Positions 7,736-17,779 are shown, numbered from the stretch's first letter. The stretch: DNA of 44,917 nt from Peptostreptococcaceae bacterium (GCA_027064135.1 JAMOQG010000081.1:1-44917), one strand, 5' to 3'. Numbers and translations: made by a program. Notes: generated by a model not told the origin, from the letters alone.

Positions 7736-8455
7736 TCATTTAATGTTTCTAACTATTGATAGAACTCCCATAACAGTCATTAAAAGAATTGTTAAATTCT
7801 TAAAATTCTCTTCTTTCACCTTATTTCCTATTTTAACTCCTAAAACTGAACCAATTAATAAACCTGGTAAAAGAAATCCTGTCATTTTAATTACTTCGTT
7901 TGTTATCAATCCTTTAGTGAAAAATACGATAATTGTTACTATATTTAAAACCCAAAAAAACGAAGTAAGTGTTGCTCTAAATACTTGCTTATCTTTATCT
8001 TGATTTGTTAAAAACAATATCACTGGTGGTCCACTTAAACTAACTGCACCATTTAAAATACCACTAATAATTCCAACCGGAATATATGCAAGTTTTTCAT
8101 TTTTTACTTTTATATTAAAACCTGTTTTAAACATAATAGCAGAAAAGACAACAAGAATTCCAACAACTAACTGTAGAATTTTTTCATCAATATTTATAAG
8201 TAAACTAGCACCAAAAGGTGTAACAATTATAGCCGACAATATTAATATATAAATTTCTTTAAAATTAATATAATCTTTTAATTTCACAAGAATAATACTA
8301 TTTAGAATAAATGAAAATATCACTAAAAGAGGTACAATTAATTTTAGAGATAAAAACATACTTAAAAGTGGAACTGCAACTAATGAAAAACCAAAACTTG
8401 TTATCCCTTGAATTAAACACGATATGAATATTATTATAGATGCTAAAACAATCAT
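7736..8455 (-). CDS. TauE/SafE-family membrane exporter
   Basis: A 239-residue integral membrane protein with about eight hydrophobic segments. The N-terminal QGITSFGFSLVAVPLL and the mid-protein ISGILNGAVSLSGPPVILFL (two halves of the DUF81 repeat) are typical of TauE/SafE permeases. Family members export sulfite, sulfoacetate or related organic anions, but substrate cannot be read from the sequence. A good AAGGAG precedes the ATG. It is a single gene between the efflux operon and the his promoter; no obvious terminator separates its 3' end from the his promoter. Confidence 0.85.
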   Translation of the reverse strand: MIVLASIIIFISCLIQGITSFGFSLVAVPLLSMFLSLKLIVPLLVIFSFILNSIILVKLKDYINFKEIYILILSAIIVTPFGASLLINIDEKILQLVVGILVVFSAIMFKTGFNIKVKNEKLAYIPVGIISGILNGAVSLSGPPVILFLTNQDKDKQVFRATLTSFFWVLNIVTIIVFFTKGLITNEVIKMTGFLLPGLLIGSVLGVKIGNKVKEENFKNLTILLMTVMGVLSIVRNIK

Positions 8456-8593
8456 TTTTTCTAACTCCTTCTCTATTTTCTTTATATCGCTTAATTTTGT
8501 ACTATCTTCATACTATTATATATATTACCGATTCCTTTAAAGCCATTATTTAATATATTTATATTATTTTCTTAATCTTTTGATATATTTAAT

Positions 8594-8630
8594 AAAAAAT
8601 GCACTATCTACAACATTCTAGATAGTGCAT
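8594..8630 (-). terminator. Terminator of the RND efflux operon
   Basis: A 12-bp stem (ATGCACTATCTA / TAGATAGTGCAT with an 8-base loop) flanked by A and T runs on both sides. It closes the minus-strand operon ending at 8673. Confidence 0.85.
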
Positions 8631-8672
8631 TTTTTTAATCAATACGGTAATTGAAACTTTAGAAATTTATCA

Positions 8673-8891
8673 CTAGTTCTTCTTATTCTTACGTTTTTTA
8701 AAATATTTATTATAATAAATCTGAATAAAAAGAAACGAACCTGTTACTGCAAGAGTTAACATTGTAACCTTTTGCAACTTTAAAAATATTGGAGCCTTTG
8801 AAATAAACATGGCAGTTATCGTAATAACTACAAATACAGGTGTTAAATAACGATGGATTTTCCTAAAAACTTTACAAATTTTATTAAACAT
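8673..8891 (-). CDS. Small basic membrane protein at the end of the RND operon
   Basis: A 72-residue protein with two predicted membrane segments (PVFVVITITAMFIS and VTMLTLAVTGSFLFIQIYY) and a very basic C terminus (KYFKKRKNKKN). The start at 8891 (MFNKICKVF) is chosen because GGAGG lies just upstream; a longer frame would start within that site. I do not recognise a family. It follows the RND pump by 20 bases and precedes the operon terminator, so it is co-transcribed. It might be an accessory subunit of the pump, by analogy with small proteins that bind RND transporters, but this is inference. Confidence 0.7.
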   Translation of the reverse strand: MFNKICKVFRKIHRYLTPVFVVITITAMFISKAPIFLKLQKVTMLTLAVTGSFLFIQIYYNKYFKKRKNKKN

Positions 8892-8911
8892 ATTTCCTCC
8901 TCCCAATCATA

Positions 8912-11900
8912 TTATACTTTTTTTGAAACTATTCCTATTTTATTTTCTATTTTATAAAATACTACAGGTATTAAAATAAGTGTTAAGAATGTTGAAGCTA
9001 GTATTCCTCCAATTACAGTTACTGCAAGCGGAGAAAATCTTTCAGAACCTAATGCTAATTGAAGTGCTAAAGGCAACATTCCAACTACATCAGAAAATAC
9101 TGTCATCATTATTGGTCTAAATCTGTTTTTAACCCCATTAATAATAGACTCTTTAGTAGACACCCCCGCTTTTATACTTTCAATAAAATAATCAATAAGC
9201 AAAATCGAATTATTTACTACAGTACCTGCTAACATAATAAATCCTAATAATACAGGCATTGATATAAATTTATTAGTAAGTATTAATGACGGTGCAACTC
9301 CTATAACAATAAGAGGTATTGAAGCCATTACTACAAGCGGTAAAATAAATGATTTAAACTGAGGTAAGAGAACAAGATACACAAATGCTATAGACATAGC
9401 TAATAGAATAACCATATCTGACATAGCATCAATTAAATCATTTTGTTGTCCTGTAAGCCCAATATTATATCCTTTTGGAAGCTCATAAGAATCTAATAAC
9501 TTAGTTATATCACTTGTAATAAAACTAAATGCACGACCTTCAGTATATCCAAGTACATTGATTGTATATTCCAAATCGTCTTTAGTAACAATATTTGCTC
9601 TATTAGATTTTTCAACCCATGCAATATCACTTAATGGAATAGTAGCTCCATATGGTGTTTTAATAGATTGCTTCATAATATCTTCAATATTATTTCTAGA
9701 TTCTTTATTAAATAGAATTTTAATACTTTCATTTCTTTCATCCATTTTAAGTTCAGTAGCATTTACCCCTTCAACTAATTGATAAATATATTTGCCTACA
9801 TATGCATTATTTAATCCAAGTTCCTTTATTCTAGAATCATCTGTTTTTATAATATATTCTGGACTATCAATATTAAAACTTTTATAAACATTTATCATAC
9901 CATCAATATTTTTAATTTCTTTTTCCAAATCAACAGCCAATTTATATAGGACTTCTTGATCTTCACCACTAATTTTAATATCAATTGGCACTCCACCACT
10001 ACTATTAGCAGTGCCACCTTTTTCTTTAACTACAAATCTTTTAATGCCAGGAATTTTTTCAATTTCTTTTCTAATTCTATCTTGCATGCTCCAAATATCT
10101 TCTTCACGTTCTTTTCTAGTATTATAATTAATCGTTATTACACCTTGATTTGAAGCCATTGTATTAAATTCGCTCATTATAGTACTATCTTTTTCAAAAC
10201 CTATTTGAGTATCGTACCCAACAATATTTTTTTCTTTATTTAATATATCCTCAATATGGCTAAATACTTTTGAAGTTTCTTCTATTGAAGTACCTGTTTC
10301 AGTTTCTACAGAAATAAAAGTTACACCACTATCAAATTTTGGAAGCATTTCAATTCCTTTATTTTTTAATGCAATCCCACTTGATATTAAAAGTAATATT
10401 ACTACTACAAATATTAAATTACTTTTTATTGATTTATTCAGTATTTTTAAATATACACCTAAAATCCAATCCATCATTCTGTTAAAAGGTTTAGTTACTA
10501 CATTAAATAGTGATTCAGTTCTTCTAAATGAAAATTTATACATAAATATCGTTACAATTGGAATTACTACAAATGCAATAACTAATGAAGAAGAAAGTGC
10601 AAATATCAGAGTCAAAGCAACTGGCTTAAACATTTCACCAACGAACCCTTGCATAAATGTTAAAGGAACTAGTACAACAACAGTAGTAATTGTACCAGAT
10701 AAAACCGAACTAGCAATCTCATTTACCCCATCAACTGCAGCTTTTACAATTGTTGTTTCATTGTCCCGTTCTTTATGCTTCATAATATTTTCAACTATTA
10801 CAATTGAATTATCTACTACAAAACCAATTGACAATATAAGTGCTGATAATGTTACTAAATCTAACTTCATATTGAAAAGTTTCATAAGCCCAAGTGTACT
10901 TAAAAATGTCAAAGGCATTGAAAATGCAACAACTAATGATTGATTTACTTTTGATAAAAACAAAAATATTATAATCGCTGTAAATATTATCGCGAGTAAG
11001 ATACTTGATGTCATATTGTCAACCATTTGATTAGTAAATGTTGAATCATCTTGCGCTATTTCAATATCTAGATAAGGATATTTTTCTTGTAATTCATTTA
11101 AACTTAATTTGATATTTTCAATTGTTTCAACAGTATTTGCATCTTTACTTTTTAATATTTGAAGAGCTATTCTATCATCAGAATCAAATCTATACATACT
11201 TTCAAGATCTTCCATTCCATACTCAATATCAGCAATATCTTTTAAATAAATACTATTTCCATCAGCTAAAATTATTTTTATATTATTTAATTCTTCAATA
11301 CTTGAATATTCTTCATCAATTTTTAAAGAAATATTTTTTTCGCCATTTTTTATTGTTCCACCAGGTAAACTTATATTATTTTCGTTTAGTGCCTTATACA
11401 CATTTGACAACGTTAAATTATATTGATTAAATTTATTCTCATCTAAATTTATTCTAATTTCACTTATATAGCCACCAAACATTTCGACAGCAGCAACACC
11501 ATCAATTAATTGCAATTCAAACGCAATATTATCTTCACTAAGTCTTCTAATTTCCTGAAGGCTTAACGATTCACTATTAATTGCTAAAGTCATAATCGGT
11601 TTATCTGAAGTATTAAATTTAAGAACTTTTGGTTCAGGAATATTACTAGGTAGTGAATCTTTAGATGCACTTATTGTATTTTGTACATCTATTGCTGCAC
11701 TATCTACATCAGTACCATATTTAAAGAACAAATGTACTATTCCAATATTATCCATAGAATCTGATTTAATATTAGAAATTCCCTCTAATTTACCAAAACT
11801 CTCTTCAAGTGGCTTAACCAGATTTTCACTTACATCCTGAGCCGTAGCTCCTGGATATTTCGCCATAACTGTAACTCTTGGAGCATTGGTATCAGGTGCC

Positions 11901-12007
11901 AATTGTGTCTGCAAAGTCATTTTAGCAAATACACCAAATATAATTATTACAATTATAAAAGAAATAACTAAATACTTATTTTTTACTGCACTTTCACCTA
12001 TATTCAA
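8912..12007 (-). CDS. RND-family efflux pump, HAE1/AcrB-like
   Basis: A 1031-residue inner-membrane proton-driven transporter with the duplicated 6+6 transmembrane layout and two large extracytoplasmic loops. The N-terminal PGATAQDVSENLVKPLEE and TM4 motif GFVVDNSIVIVENI are diagnostic. One of the two TM4 aspartates of AcrB is Asn here (VVDN), and the TM10 Lys region reads TVVNNSILLIDY; both are common in Gram-positive and Bacteroidetes-type pumps. It starts with TTG, supported by GAGGAGG about 9 bases upstream and by the conserved MNIGESAVKNKY beginning. It follows its adaptor immediately. No outer-membrane factor is present, as expected for a Gram-positive. Substrate unknown. Confidence 0.93.
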   Translation of the reverse strand: MNIGESAVKNKYLVISFIIVIIIFGVFAKMTLQTQLAPDTNAPRVTVMAKYPGATAQDVSENLVKPLEESFGKLEGISNIKSDSMDNIGIVHLFFKYGTDVDSAAIDVQNTISASKDSLPSNIPEPKVLKFNTSDKPIMTLAINSESLSLQEIRRLSEDNIAFELQLIDGVAAVEMFGGYISEIRINLDENKFNQYNLTLSNVYKALNENNISLPGGTIKNGEKNISLKIDEEYSSIEELNNIKIILADGNSIYLKDIADIEYGMEDLESMYRFDSDDRIALQILKSKDANTVETIENIKLSLNELQEKYPYLDIEIAQDDSTFTNQMVDNMTSSILLAIIFTAIIIFLFLSKVNQSLVVAFSMPLTFLSTLGLMKLFNMKLDLVTLSALILSIGFVVDNSIVIVENIMKHKERDNETTIVKAAVDGVNEIASSVLSGTITTVVVLVPLTFMQGFVGEMFKPVALTLIFALSSSLVIAFVVIPIVTIFMYKFSFRRTESLFNVVTKPFNRMMDWILGVYLKILNKSIKSNLIFVVVILLLISSGIALKNKGIEMLPKFDSGVTFISVETETGTSIEETSKVFSHIEDILNKEKNIVGYDTQIGFEKDSTIMSEFNTMASNQGVITINYNTRKEREEDIWSMQDRIRKEIEKIPGIKRFVVKEKGGTANSSGGVPIDIKISGEDQEVLYKLAVDLEKEIKNIDGMINVYKSFNIDSPEYIIKTDDSRIKELGLNNAYVGKYIYQLVEGVNATELKMDERNESIKILFNKESRNNIEDIMKQSIKTPYGATIPLSDIAWVEKSNRANIVTKDDLEYTINVLGYTEGRAFSFITSDITKLLDSYELPKGYNIGLTGQQNDLIDAMSDMVILLAMSIAFVYLVLLPQFKSFILPLVVMASIPLIVIGVAPSLILTNKFISMPVLLGFIMLAGTVVNNSILLIDYFIESIKAGVSTKESIINGVKNRFRPIMMTVFSDVVGMLPLALQLALGSERFSPLAVTVIGGILASTFLTLILIPVVFYKIENKIGIVSKKV

Positions 12008-12008
12008 T

Positions 12009-13115
12009 TTAATTTACCTCCTCAAATAGCATTATTTCCACTCCATCATATAATGCTTTTAGATTTGAGCTGGCAATTATATCATTTGCTTTTATGTCTC
12101 CATTTACCACAAAATTATTATTTTTAGTAAAAAGAATTTCTACTTTCTTTTCTATTGCTTTTCCATCTTCAATAACATAAACCATATTGTCATTCCCAAT
12201 AGTTTTTACAGCATTTTTTTCAACTATAAGTACTTCAGAAAAAGTATCTACTATAAATTCAACATTTACAGTACTATCTAATATAATATTATTAATATCC
12301 GTACTATCTATTGGTCCTATTTTAAGAAGACCTATTCTTGTTTTTTCATTAATCATATCTGGCATTGAATATACAACAGACTCAATTACTTTACCACTAA
12401 AACCTAAATTAACTTTTGATCCAACATTTAATTTATTTAAATCTGATTCCGGCATTTTAACTTCAACATATAATGAATTAATATCATCTATCATATACAA
12501 AGGCATTCCAGGTTGAATCATATCACCTTTTACATGATGTAATCCTCTTATTTTTCCAGAAATTGGAGCTTTAATAATCATATCATTTCTTTTTGAATAA
12601 AGTGATTTTAAATTCATTTCTATTTCTTTTACTTTATAATCAGCCATATTTAATTCATATAAATTTTTATCATATGCGGCTTTTGATAATGCGCCAGATT
12701 CATATAACTCTTTTGTTTTTTCAAAATTACTTTCAATAAAGCTATAATTCAATTTTGCTTGAGATAAATTAATTTTAATAGTTTCAATATTAATACTAAT
12801 ATCTTTGTCATCAAGCTTTATCATTTTTTGTCCAACTTCTACAATATCTCCATTTTCAATATATACTTCACTTGCATAACCACCATATTTTGAAGAAACA
12901 GTACCAGTTTCATTAGCAATCAAATTTCCAAGATAATTTAAACTATCATTAACATCATCTTTTTCAACTTTTGTAGTTCTTACAGGTACTCCTAAATCTT
13001 TTTTAATTTCTTCAACAACATTCTCATTCGCATTTAAAAATGGAATTTCAACAATATTATTTAAAAGAAGTACTACTATAACAACTAAAACAACTATTCC
13101 AATTATTTTTTTCAT
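12009..13115 (-). CDS. RND efflux periplasmic-type adaptor (MFP) subunit
   Basis: A 368-residue membrane-fusion protein: an N-terminal membrane anchor (about 1-22), a split biotinyl-lipoyl domain (SKYGGYASEVYIENGDIVEVG and APISGKIRGLHHVKGDMIQ), a short alpha-helical hairpin between them, and a C-terminal beta-barrel. It joins the RND pump encoded next. The start at 13115 (MKKIIGIVV) has GGAG at 5-base spacing; a frame opening five codons earlier lacks this. It is preceded by the Fe-S permease gene. Confidence 0.9.
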   Translation of the reverse strand: MKKIIGIVVLVVIVVLLLNNIVEIPFLNANENVVEEIKKDLGVPVRTTKVEKDDVNDSLNYLGNLIANETGTVSSKYGGYASEVYIENGDIVEVGQKMIKLDDKDISINIETIKINLSQAKLNYSFIESNFEKTKELYESGALSKAAYDKNLYELNMADYKVKEIEMNLKSLYSKRNDMIIKAPISGKIRGLHHVKGDMIQPGMPLYMIDDINSLYVEVKMPESDLNKLNVGSKVNLGFSGKVIESVVYSMPDMINEKTRIGLLKIGPIDSTDINNIILDSTVNVEFIVDTFSEVLIVEKNAVKTIGNDNMVYVIEDGKAIEKKVEILFTKNNNFVVNGDIKANDIIASSNLKALYDGVEIMLFEEVN

Positions 13116-13130
13116 TCTATCTCCATTCAT

Positions 13131-13829
13131 TTATTCATCACTTAATAATTCATTAAGTTTAATTTTAACTTCTTCCCTTTGTTTTACACATTTTGAAGTT
13201 ATTTCATTATTATAAAATATTGCTTCAGCATATTCACTACAATTTGAATATCCACACCCACTACAATTAAATCCTGGTAATATCTCTTCAATTTCTAATA
13301 CTCTACCACTTAATGAATCGATACTATCAAGCACTTCTTTTCTCGATATTAATTTACTGGCAAAATATCCCATAATTAATATTCCAGGTAGTGTTAATAA
13401 ATATCTTGAAACTGCAAACGGCATTCCTAAAAATTTTGCTTCAACTATAAGCATTGGTACTTTCATAACTGCCCACGAACTAAGAATTATTATCGCATTC
13501 TCAACACTTGCACCCTTATAAAGTAAAGTTTGTGTTAGTGGGAATGCTGCATAAATAGGTCCAGCTGAAACAGACCCTATAAATATTGAAATTAATTTTC
13601 CTTTAAGTCCAGAACTTTTTCCAAAGTTCTTAGTTATAATTTCTTTTGGTACCCACACACTTATTAATCCCGAAAGAATCATTACCGGTGGCAAAACTTG
13701 TAGCATATCTTTTAATACAAGAAAAAAACTATTAATAGCTTCGAAAAACTTTTCTCTACTAATAAAAAATACAATTACGTAAAAAAATAAAACAATAAAA
13801 TATATTTTAAACTTTTTATTTTTTTTCAT
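13131..13829 (-). CDS. Half-size ArsP/DUF318-type permease with C-terminal Fe-S domain
   Basis: A 232-residue protein in two parts. Residues 1-160 carry about four membrane segments with the GSVSAGPIYAAFPL motif of the DUF318/ArsP_1 permease group. Residues 185-215 show Cys189-x2-Cys192-x4-Cys197-x16-Cys214, the pattern of the small 4Fe-4S domain found in RnfB and corrinoid Fe-S proteins. The gene overlaps its 158-residue partner by TAATG, and the two together equal one full-length permease. It lies just upstream of the RND adaptor. A link between metal, thiol or redox sensing and transport is inference. Confidence 0.8.
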   Translation of the reverse strand: MKKNKKFKIYFIVLFFYVIVFFISREKFFEAINSFFLVLKDMLQVLPPVMILSGLISVWVPKEIITKNFGKSSGLKGKLISIFIGSVSAGPIYAAFPLTQTLLYKGASVENAIIILSSWAVMKVPMLIVEAKFLGMPFAVSRYLLTLPGILIMGYFASKLISRKEVLDSIDSLSGRVLEIEEILPGFNCSGCGYSNCSEYAEAIFYNNEITSKCVKQREEVKIKLNELLSDE

Positions 13830-14305
13830 TATAACATAATCACCATTCCCAATGCTATAACTAGCGCTAAAACAAAACTTAAACCATTTCTATAAAATGC
13901 AAATTTTTTACCAAAATGTTCAATTTCTATTGGTAAAGTAACAAAGCCAACCATTGTTAATGTTGTGATAAATGCAGCTATAGCCACAAAATTTGCTCCA
14001 CTTTCCATCATTGAATTAGCTAGTGGAAATGCAACAAATGCAGGAATTATCGTTACCGTTCCAATCATTGCTCCATATAATCCGCTTAAAAACATACTGC
14101 TATTTCCAAGAAGACTCTTAATTAATTCATCTGGTATTAATGCAAGTACCAAACTAATAAGTAAAAGTAAGCCAGTTACATTTATTATTGTTTCGAATAA
14201 CATTTTTTTAGCTACTATTATACTTTTTTTTGTTTTTTTTCTGTTTTTAAAGAAAGATATTAAAAGTAGAGTTAAAGCAACTCCCATTAATATTATTGTA
14301 CCCAT
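13829..14305 (-). CDS. Half-size ArsP/DUF318-type permease, first subunit
   Basis: A 158-residue protein with about five hydrophobic helices and the signature GTVTIIPAFVAFPLANSMM, matching the equivalent loop GSVSAGPIYAAFPLTQTLL of the next gene. The two are therefore homologous halves of a split permease. The family includes organoarsenical exporters and many of unknown substrate. It is the first gene of the operon that continues into the RND pump. The start codon has AAAGGA about 11 bases upstream, which is rather far but no better start exists. Confidence 0.75.
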   Translation of the reverse strand: MGTIILMGVALTLLLISFFKNRKKTKKSIIVAKKMLFETIINVTGLLLLISLVLALIPDELIKSLLGNSSMFLSGLYGAMIGTVTIIPAFVAFPLANSMMESGANFVAIAAFITTLTMVGFVTLPIEIEHFGKKFAFYRNGLSFVLALVIALGMVIML

Positions 14306-14352
14306 ATTTTTCTATTTCCTTTCAAATTTTTAATAGTTTCATTATTAGGTTA

Positions 14353-14393
14353 ATTATAGTATAATTTAGATAATCAAATTTGTATGTAACATA
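14353..14393 (-). promoter_or_regulatory. Candidate Crp/Fnr-activated promoter of the permease-RND operon
   Basis: On the minus strand TATAAT (14358-14353) predicts a start near 14346. A short perfect palindrome, TATGT-A-ACATA (14383-14393), is centred about 42 bases upstream of it, the classic class II activator position. No good -35 hexamer is present, as expected for an activated promoter. The same stretch lies downstream of a plus-strand TATAAT (14360-14365) that could serve the regulator gene, so binding there could also repress the regulator. Confidence 0.4.
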
Positions 14394-14423
14394 TGGTACC
14401 AAACATAGAGAAAGGATAATAAA

Positions 14424-15104
14424 ATGAAAGAATATTACTATACACTTAAAAAATGTCCTTTATTTAAAAACGTTGATTTAAAATCACTTGAAGAAATTTT
14501 TAATAATATTGATTACCAAATAAAAAAATTCGATTTGAATGAAAACATTTATTGGGAAAATGATATTTGTGATGAAGTTAATATTATACTTGAAGGAGAG
14601 ATAAATATTCAATCTATTTCATCATCTGGAAAAATTTTTAGAGTACTACATTTTACTAAAGGAAATATTTTTGGTGAAGGATTGATATTTTCTGATCTTA
14701 ATAAATATCCAATCTCAGTAACAGCATCAGAAAAAAATACTAAAACACTTATAATTTCAAAAAAAAATTTAATTAAAGCTTTTAGTATTAATACAGAATT
14801 AACAACTTCATTTATGAAAATTCTTTCTAATAGAATTACTCTTTTAAACGATAAAGTAAAAATACTTGCACTTCAATCTATAAGGAAAAAAATTTGCTAC
14901 TTTATTTTAAAAAAGTATAAAAAAAATGAAGATCTAAAAATTGATATTGGAATGAATAAGGAAACACTTGCTGAATCCCTTGCAATTCCAAGACCTTCAC
15001 TTTCACGAGAACTCATAAAAATGAAAAATGAAAACATAATTAATTACGATAAAAAATATATTTATATATTAAACATAGATGCAATAAAACTTGAATTATT
15101 ATAA
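14424..15104 (+). CDS. Crp/Fnr-family transcriptional regulator
   Basis: A 226-residue protein with an N-terminal cyclic-nucleotide-binding-type beta-roll (about 20-125, including ILEGEINIQ and KGNIFGE) and a C-terminal HTH_Crp domain whose recognition helix reads AESLAIPRPSLSRELIKM. It lacks the cysteine cluster of Fnr; only Cys11 and a few scattered cysteines are seen. It is divergent from the permease/RND operon and probably controls it. Effector unknown. AGAAAGGA lies ahead of the ATG. Confidence 0.88.
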   Translation: MKEYYYTLKKCPLFKNVDLKSLEEIFNNIDYQIKKFDLNENIYWENDICDEVNIILEGEINIQSISSSGKIFRVLHFTKGNIFGEGLIFSDLNKYPISVTASEKNTKTLIISKKNLIKAFSINTELTTSFMKILSNRITLLNDKVKILALQSIRKKICYFILKKYKKNEDLKIDIGMNKETLAESLAIPRPSLSRELIKMKNENIINYDKKYIYILNIDAIKLELL

Positions 15105-15112
15105 TTAAAAAT

Positions 15113-15136
15113 AAAAAATGCCTTAAGGCATTTTTT
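15113..15136. terminator. Bidirectional terminator between the regulator and cupin genes
   Basis: A perfect 24-base palindrome (AAAAAATGCCTT / AAGGCATTTTTT) with A runs on one side and T runs on the other. It can end transcription from both converging genes. Confidence 0.88.
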
Positions 15137-15459
15137 TATTCAGTATAATTTTTTGGAGCAGGAGCTTTTACTACAAGAAGTTCCAAGATCTCGTCATGCT
15201 TGTTTCTTACATTCATCTTTACATTAAATTGAATTTGCAAAATACTTCCTTTTTCATATATATGATCTTCTTGATCATTTAATTGAATGGAAAGATTTCC
15301 TCTTAATACCGTCATATAAAGATTTGAATTTGAAAAATGTTCAGGAAGTCCTTCGCCATTTTCAAAAGTCATATGAATATAGTTAATATTTTCATCCATT
15401 ATTAATTTTTCTACTTTTGTTTCATCACCAGTATAATATTTCAACACTTTTTCAATCAT
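15136..15459 (-). CDS. Small single-domain cupin protein
   Basis: A 107-residue protein with a cupin beta-barrel: motif 1 resembles GEGLPEHFSNSNLYMTVLRGNLSIQ and motif 2 follows at YEKGSILQI. The usual HxH of metal-binding cupins is reduced to one His (PEHFS), so it may not bind metal in the standard way. No neighbour on its strand shares its transcript. Its cellular role is not clear. Confidence 0.75.
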   Translation of the reverse strand: MIEKVLKYYTGDETKVEKLIMDENINYIHMTFENGEGLPEHFSNSNLYMTVLRGNLSIQLNDQEDHIYEKGSILQIQFNVKMNVRNKHDEILELLVVKAPAPKNYTE

Positions 15460-15556
15460 ATTATTTTTCTCCTTTTCAATTCAATAGTTTATTATTTAAC
15501 AACCTTAGTTTATCATATTACTATTTTTGAACCTGTGACTTTTGCAACGATTTCAA

Positions 15557-15592
15557 TAAAAAAGCCAACAAATAAAATAATTTGCTGGCTTA
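15557..15592 (-). terminator. Terminator of the chemoreceptor gene
   Basis: Imperfect stem AAGCCAGCAAAT / ATTTGTTGGCTT (one wobble) followed by a T-rich tract on the minus strand, 16 bases after the receptor stop. Confidence 0.85.
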
Positions 15593-15607
15593 AATAGTAT
15601 AATAAAT

Positions 15608-17779
15608 TTATATTTCAAATTTACTTAGATTTTCATTTAATTCTTCTACTTTTTTATCTAAATTTTCTGCTAAAGTAGAAACAATTTTTACGGATTCATT
15701 TTGTGTTTCCATTGAAGCACTAACCTCTTCAGAAGCAGCTGCAGTTTCTTCAGTTACTGCAACAATATTTTGAATTTTATTAAACACCAATTCTTTCTGT
15801 TTATTAATATCATAGATTCTATTAGTTGATTCATTAATCATATTTACAATATTATTTAAAGAATTTCTAATATCATTAAATGTTTTATTTACATTTTCTG
15901 AAGCTTTAATTTGTTCATCATTAATTTTTTCAACTGAACCCACTGATTTTAATACAAGCTCAGAGGTTTGTTTAACTGTCACTATCATATCTGTAATTTG
16001 TCTAGTTGCGCTTGCAGTTTCCTCAGATAATTTTCTAATCTCATCTGCTACCACTGAGAAACCACGTCCTGCTTCTCCAGCTCTAGCAGCTTCAATAGAA
16101 GCATTTAACGCTAATAAATTAGTTTGTTCAGCAATACTTGAAATTGTATCAGTAATACCTGTTATTGATTCAATTGCTTCTGATAATTCATACGTTTTGT
16201 TTGATGTTTCATTAATAATTTCAGTAGATTTAATTGCTTTTAAATTTAAATCTTCAATGGCTTTAACACCTTTATCAGTATTTTCGTCAAGTTTATTAGT
16301 TTCTGAAACTTGTTCAACATTATAATCAGTTAATTTATTAATTTCTGATGATAAACCCTGCATCAATCTTGAACTTTCTTCTGAATCCATTGCTTGATTA
16401 GTAGCGCCTTGAGCAATTTCTCCAACGGTTAATACTACAGCTTCAGAAATTTCTTCAAGTTCAAAACCTTTTTTTGATAATTCCACTGTCGCTTCCCCTA
16501 TTTCGTTTGAAAGATCTACAACATTAGTTATCATTCCACTAAACTCAGTTTGTAATAATTTAAGTCCCAAAACAGCTTCATTTATTTCACTTGTAGGAGC
16601 ATGAATTTCAATTTTTTCATTTAATTTTCCTTCTGAAAGTTTTTTGATGTTTTCTGAAATCAATTTAATTGGATTAGTTATTTTATTTACAACTATAGTC
16701 GTAATAAAACCTAACACAATTAATAATATTACAGCTGTTATCATAACATTTTTGATTATTTTTTTCTGATTAATTTTTATTGCGCTTTCTATATGATTTT
16801 CAAGATTATCAAAAGAATCTGCTGTATTTTTAGTAATTGCGTCAAATTCAGTTAATTTATATGAAGCAAAAAGCGCAAGGTTTATATCCGGAACTTTTGA
16901 AGCTATTGCAACTTTATTATCACCTTTATATTCATATCTAAGAATTTTTGATTCTTTCTCATCACTTTGAGCATATTCTCTAGCTATATCAGTTGATACT
17001 GGCTTTCCAATTTTTTCAAATTTTTCGGGGTCTGTTTTTCCAGCATCTGTAGGATGATAAAACATAATTCCTTCTTTATCAGCTGCAAAAATATATCCTG
17101 TTTCACCAATTTGATATTCTTCTAATAATTTTTGTACTGATATCATAGCTATATCAGCACCTACTACTCCTATTGATTTTCCATTAATATCTTCAACAGA
17201 TATTGCAGCTGAAATAATTAATTCACCAGTAGCAAAATCAATATATGGATCAGTCCAAATAAGTTTGCCTTTGCTTTTCATTGCATCCTGATACCATGGT
17301 CTAGTACGAGGATCATACTCAGGTGTTTCCCAGCCTGTAGCAGTATAAGTTTGTCCATCTTCATAACCAACATATAAGAACATTATTGATCCATTTGATT
17401 GAGCGTGTGCATTTACTAAAGCACTTTTTAACCCTTTCCCATAAACATTTCCTTCATCTTCAGATGCTTCCAAAATTTTTCTTGTATTGATATCTCCAGA
17501 AATGATTTTAGTAGCAATTTCAGCATCTCTAAAATAATTTCTTACTGCATCACTTACTGCATCCATTTGATCTGTAGTTCCATTAAGAGCAACATCAATA
17601 AGTTCATCTTTCGATGTCACTTCCATTTTATCACTTTCAACTTTAATCTTATCAGTAATGTCACCAATACTTGATCTCATACCTATAAAAGATATAGCAG
17701 TAGACACAATAATAGCAATTAGTAATAATATTAAAATTGAAAGAACACTTAAAAATTTAATGCTCATTTTTTTCTTCAT
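15608..17779 (-). CDS. Methyl-accepting chemotaxis protein with dCACHE sensor
   Basis: A 723-residue chemoreceptor. An N-terminal membrane helix (about 7-30) is followed by a roughly 300-residue extracytoplasmic sensor with [18 protein letters not shown] and [23 protein letters not shown], typical of dCACHE domains that bind amino acids or other small ligands. A second membrane helix (about 345-367), a HAMP domain and a long signalling coil follow, with the conserved tip [19 protein letters not shown]. It ends without a CheR-binding pentapeptide. Alone between two operons, it sits beside the peptide-uptake operon. Ligand unknown. Confidence 0.95.
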   Translation of the reverse strand: MKKKMSIKFLSVLSILILLLIAIIVSTAISFIGMRSSIGDITDKIKVESDKMEVTSKDELIDVALNGTTDQMDAVSDAVRNYFRDAEIATKIISGDINTRKILEASEDEGNVYGKGLKSALVNAHAQSNGSIMFLYVGYEDGQTYTATGWETPEYDPRTRPWYQDAMKSKGKLIWTDPYIDFATGELIISAAISVEDINGKSIGVVGADIAMISVQKLLEEYQIGETGYIFAADKEGIMFYHPTDAGKTDPEKFEKIGKPVSTDIAREYAQSDEKESKILRYEYKGDNKVAIASKVPDINLALFASYKLTEFDAITKNTADSFDNLENHIESAIKINQKKIIKNVMITAVILLIVLGFITTIVVNKITNPIKLISENIKKLSEGKLNEKIEIHAPTSEINEAVLGLKLLQTEFSGMITNVVDLSNEIGEATVELSKKGFELEEISEAVVLTVGEIAQGATNQAMDSEESSRLMQGLSSEINKLTDYNVEQVSETNKLDENTDKGVKAIEDLNLKAIKSTEIINETSNKTYELSEAIESITGITDTISSIAEQTNLLALNASIEAARAGEAGRGFSVVADEIRKLSEETASATRQITDMIVTVKQTSELVLKSVGSVEKINDEQIKASENVNKTFNDIRNSLNNIVNMINESTNRIYDINKQKELVFNKIQNIVAVTEETAAASEEVSASMETQNESVKIVSTLAENLDKKVEELNENLSKFEI

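Noticed and set aside
10761-11430. Plus-strand frames opposite the RND pump
   Set aside because: Antisense shadows of a clear 1031-residue transporter; no start signal or recognisable domain.
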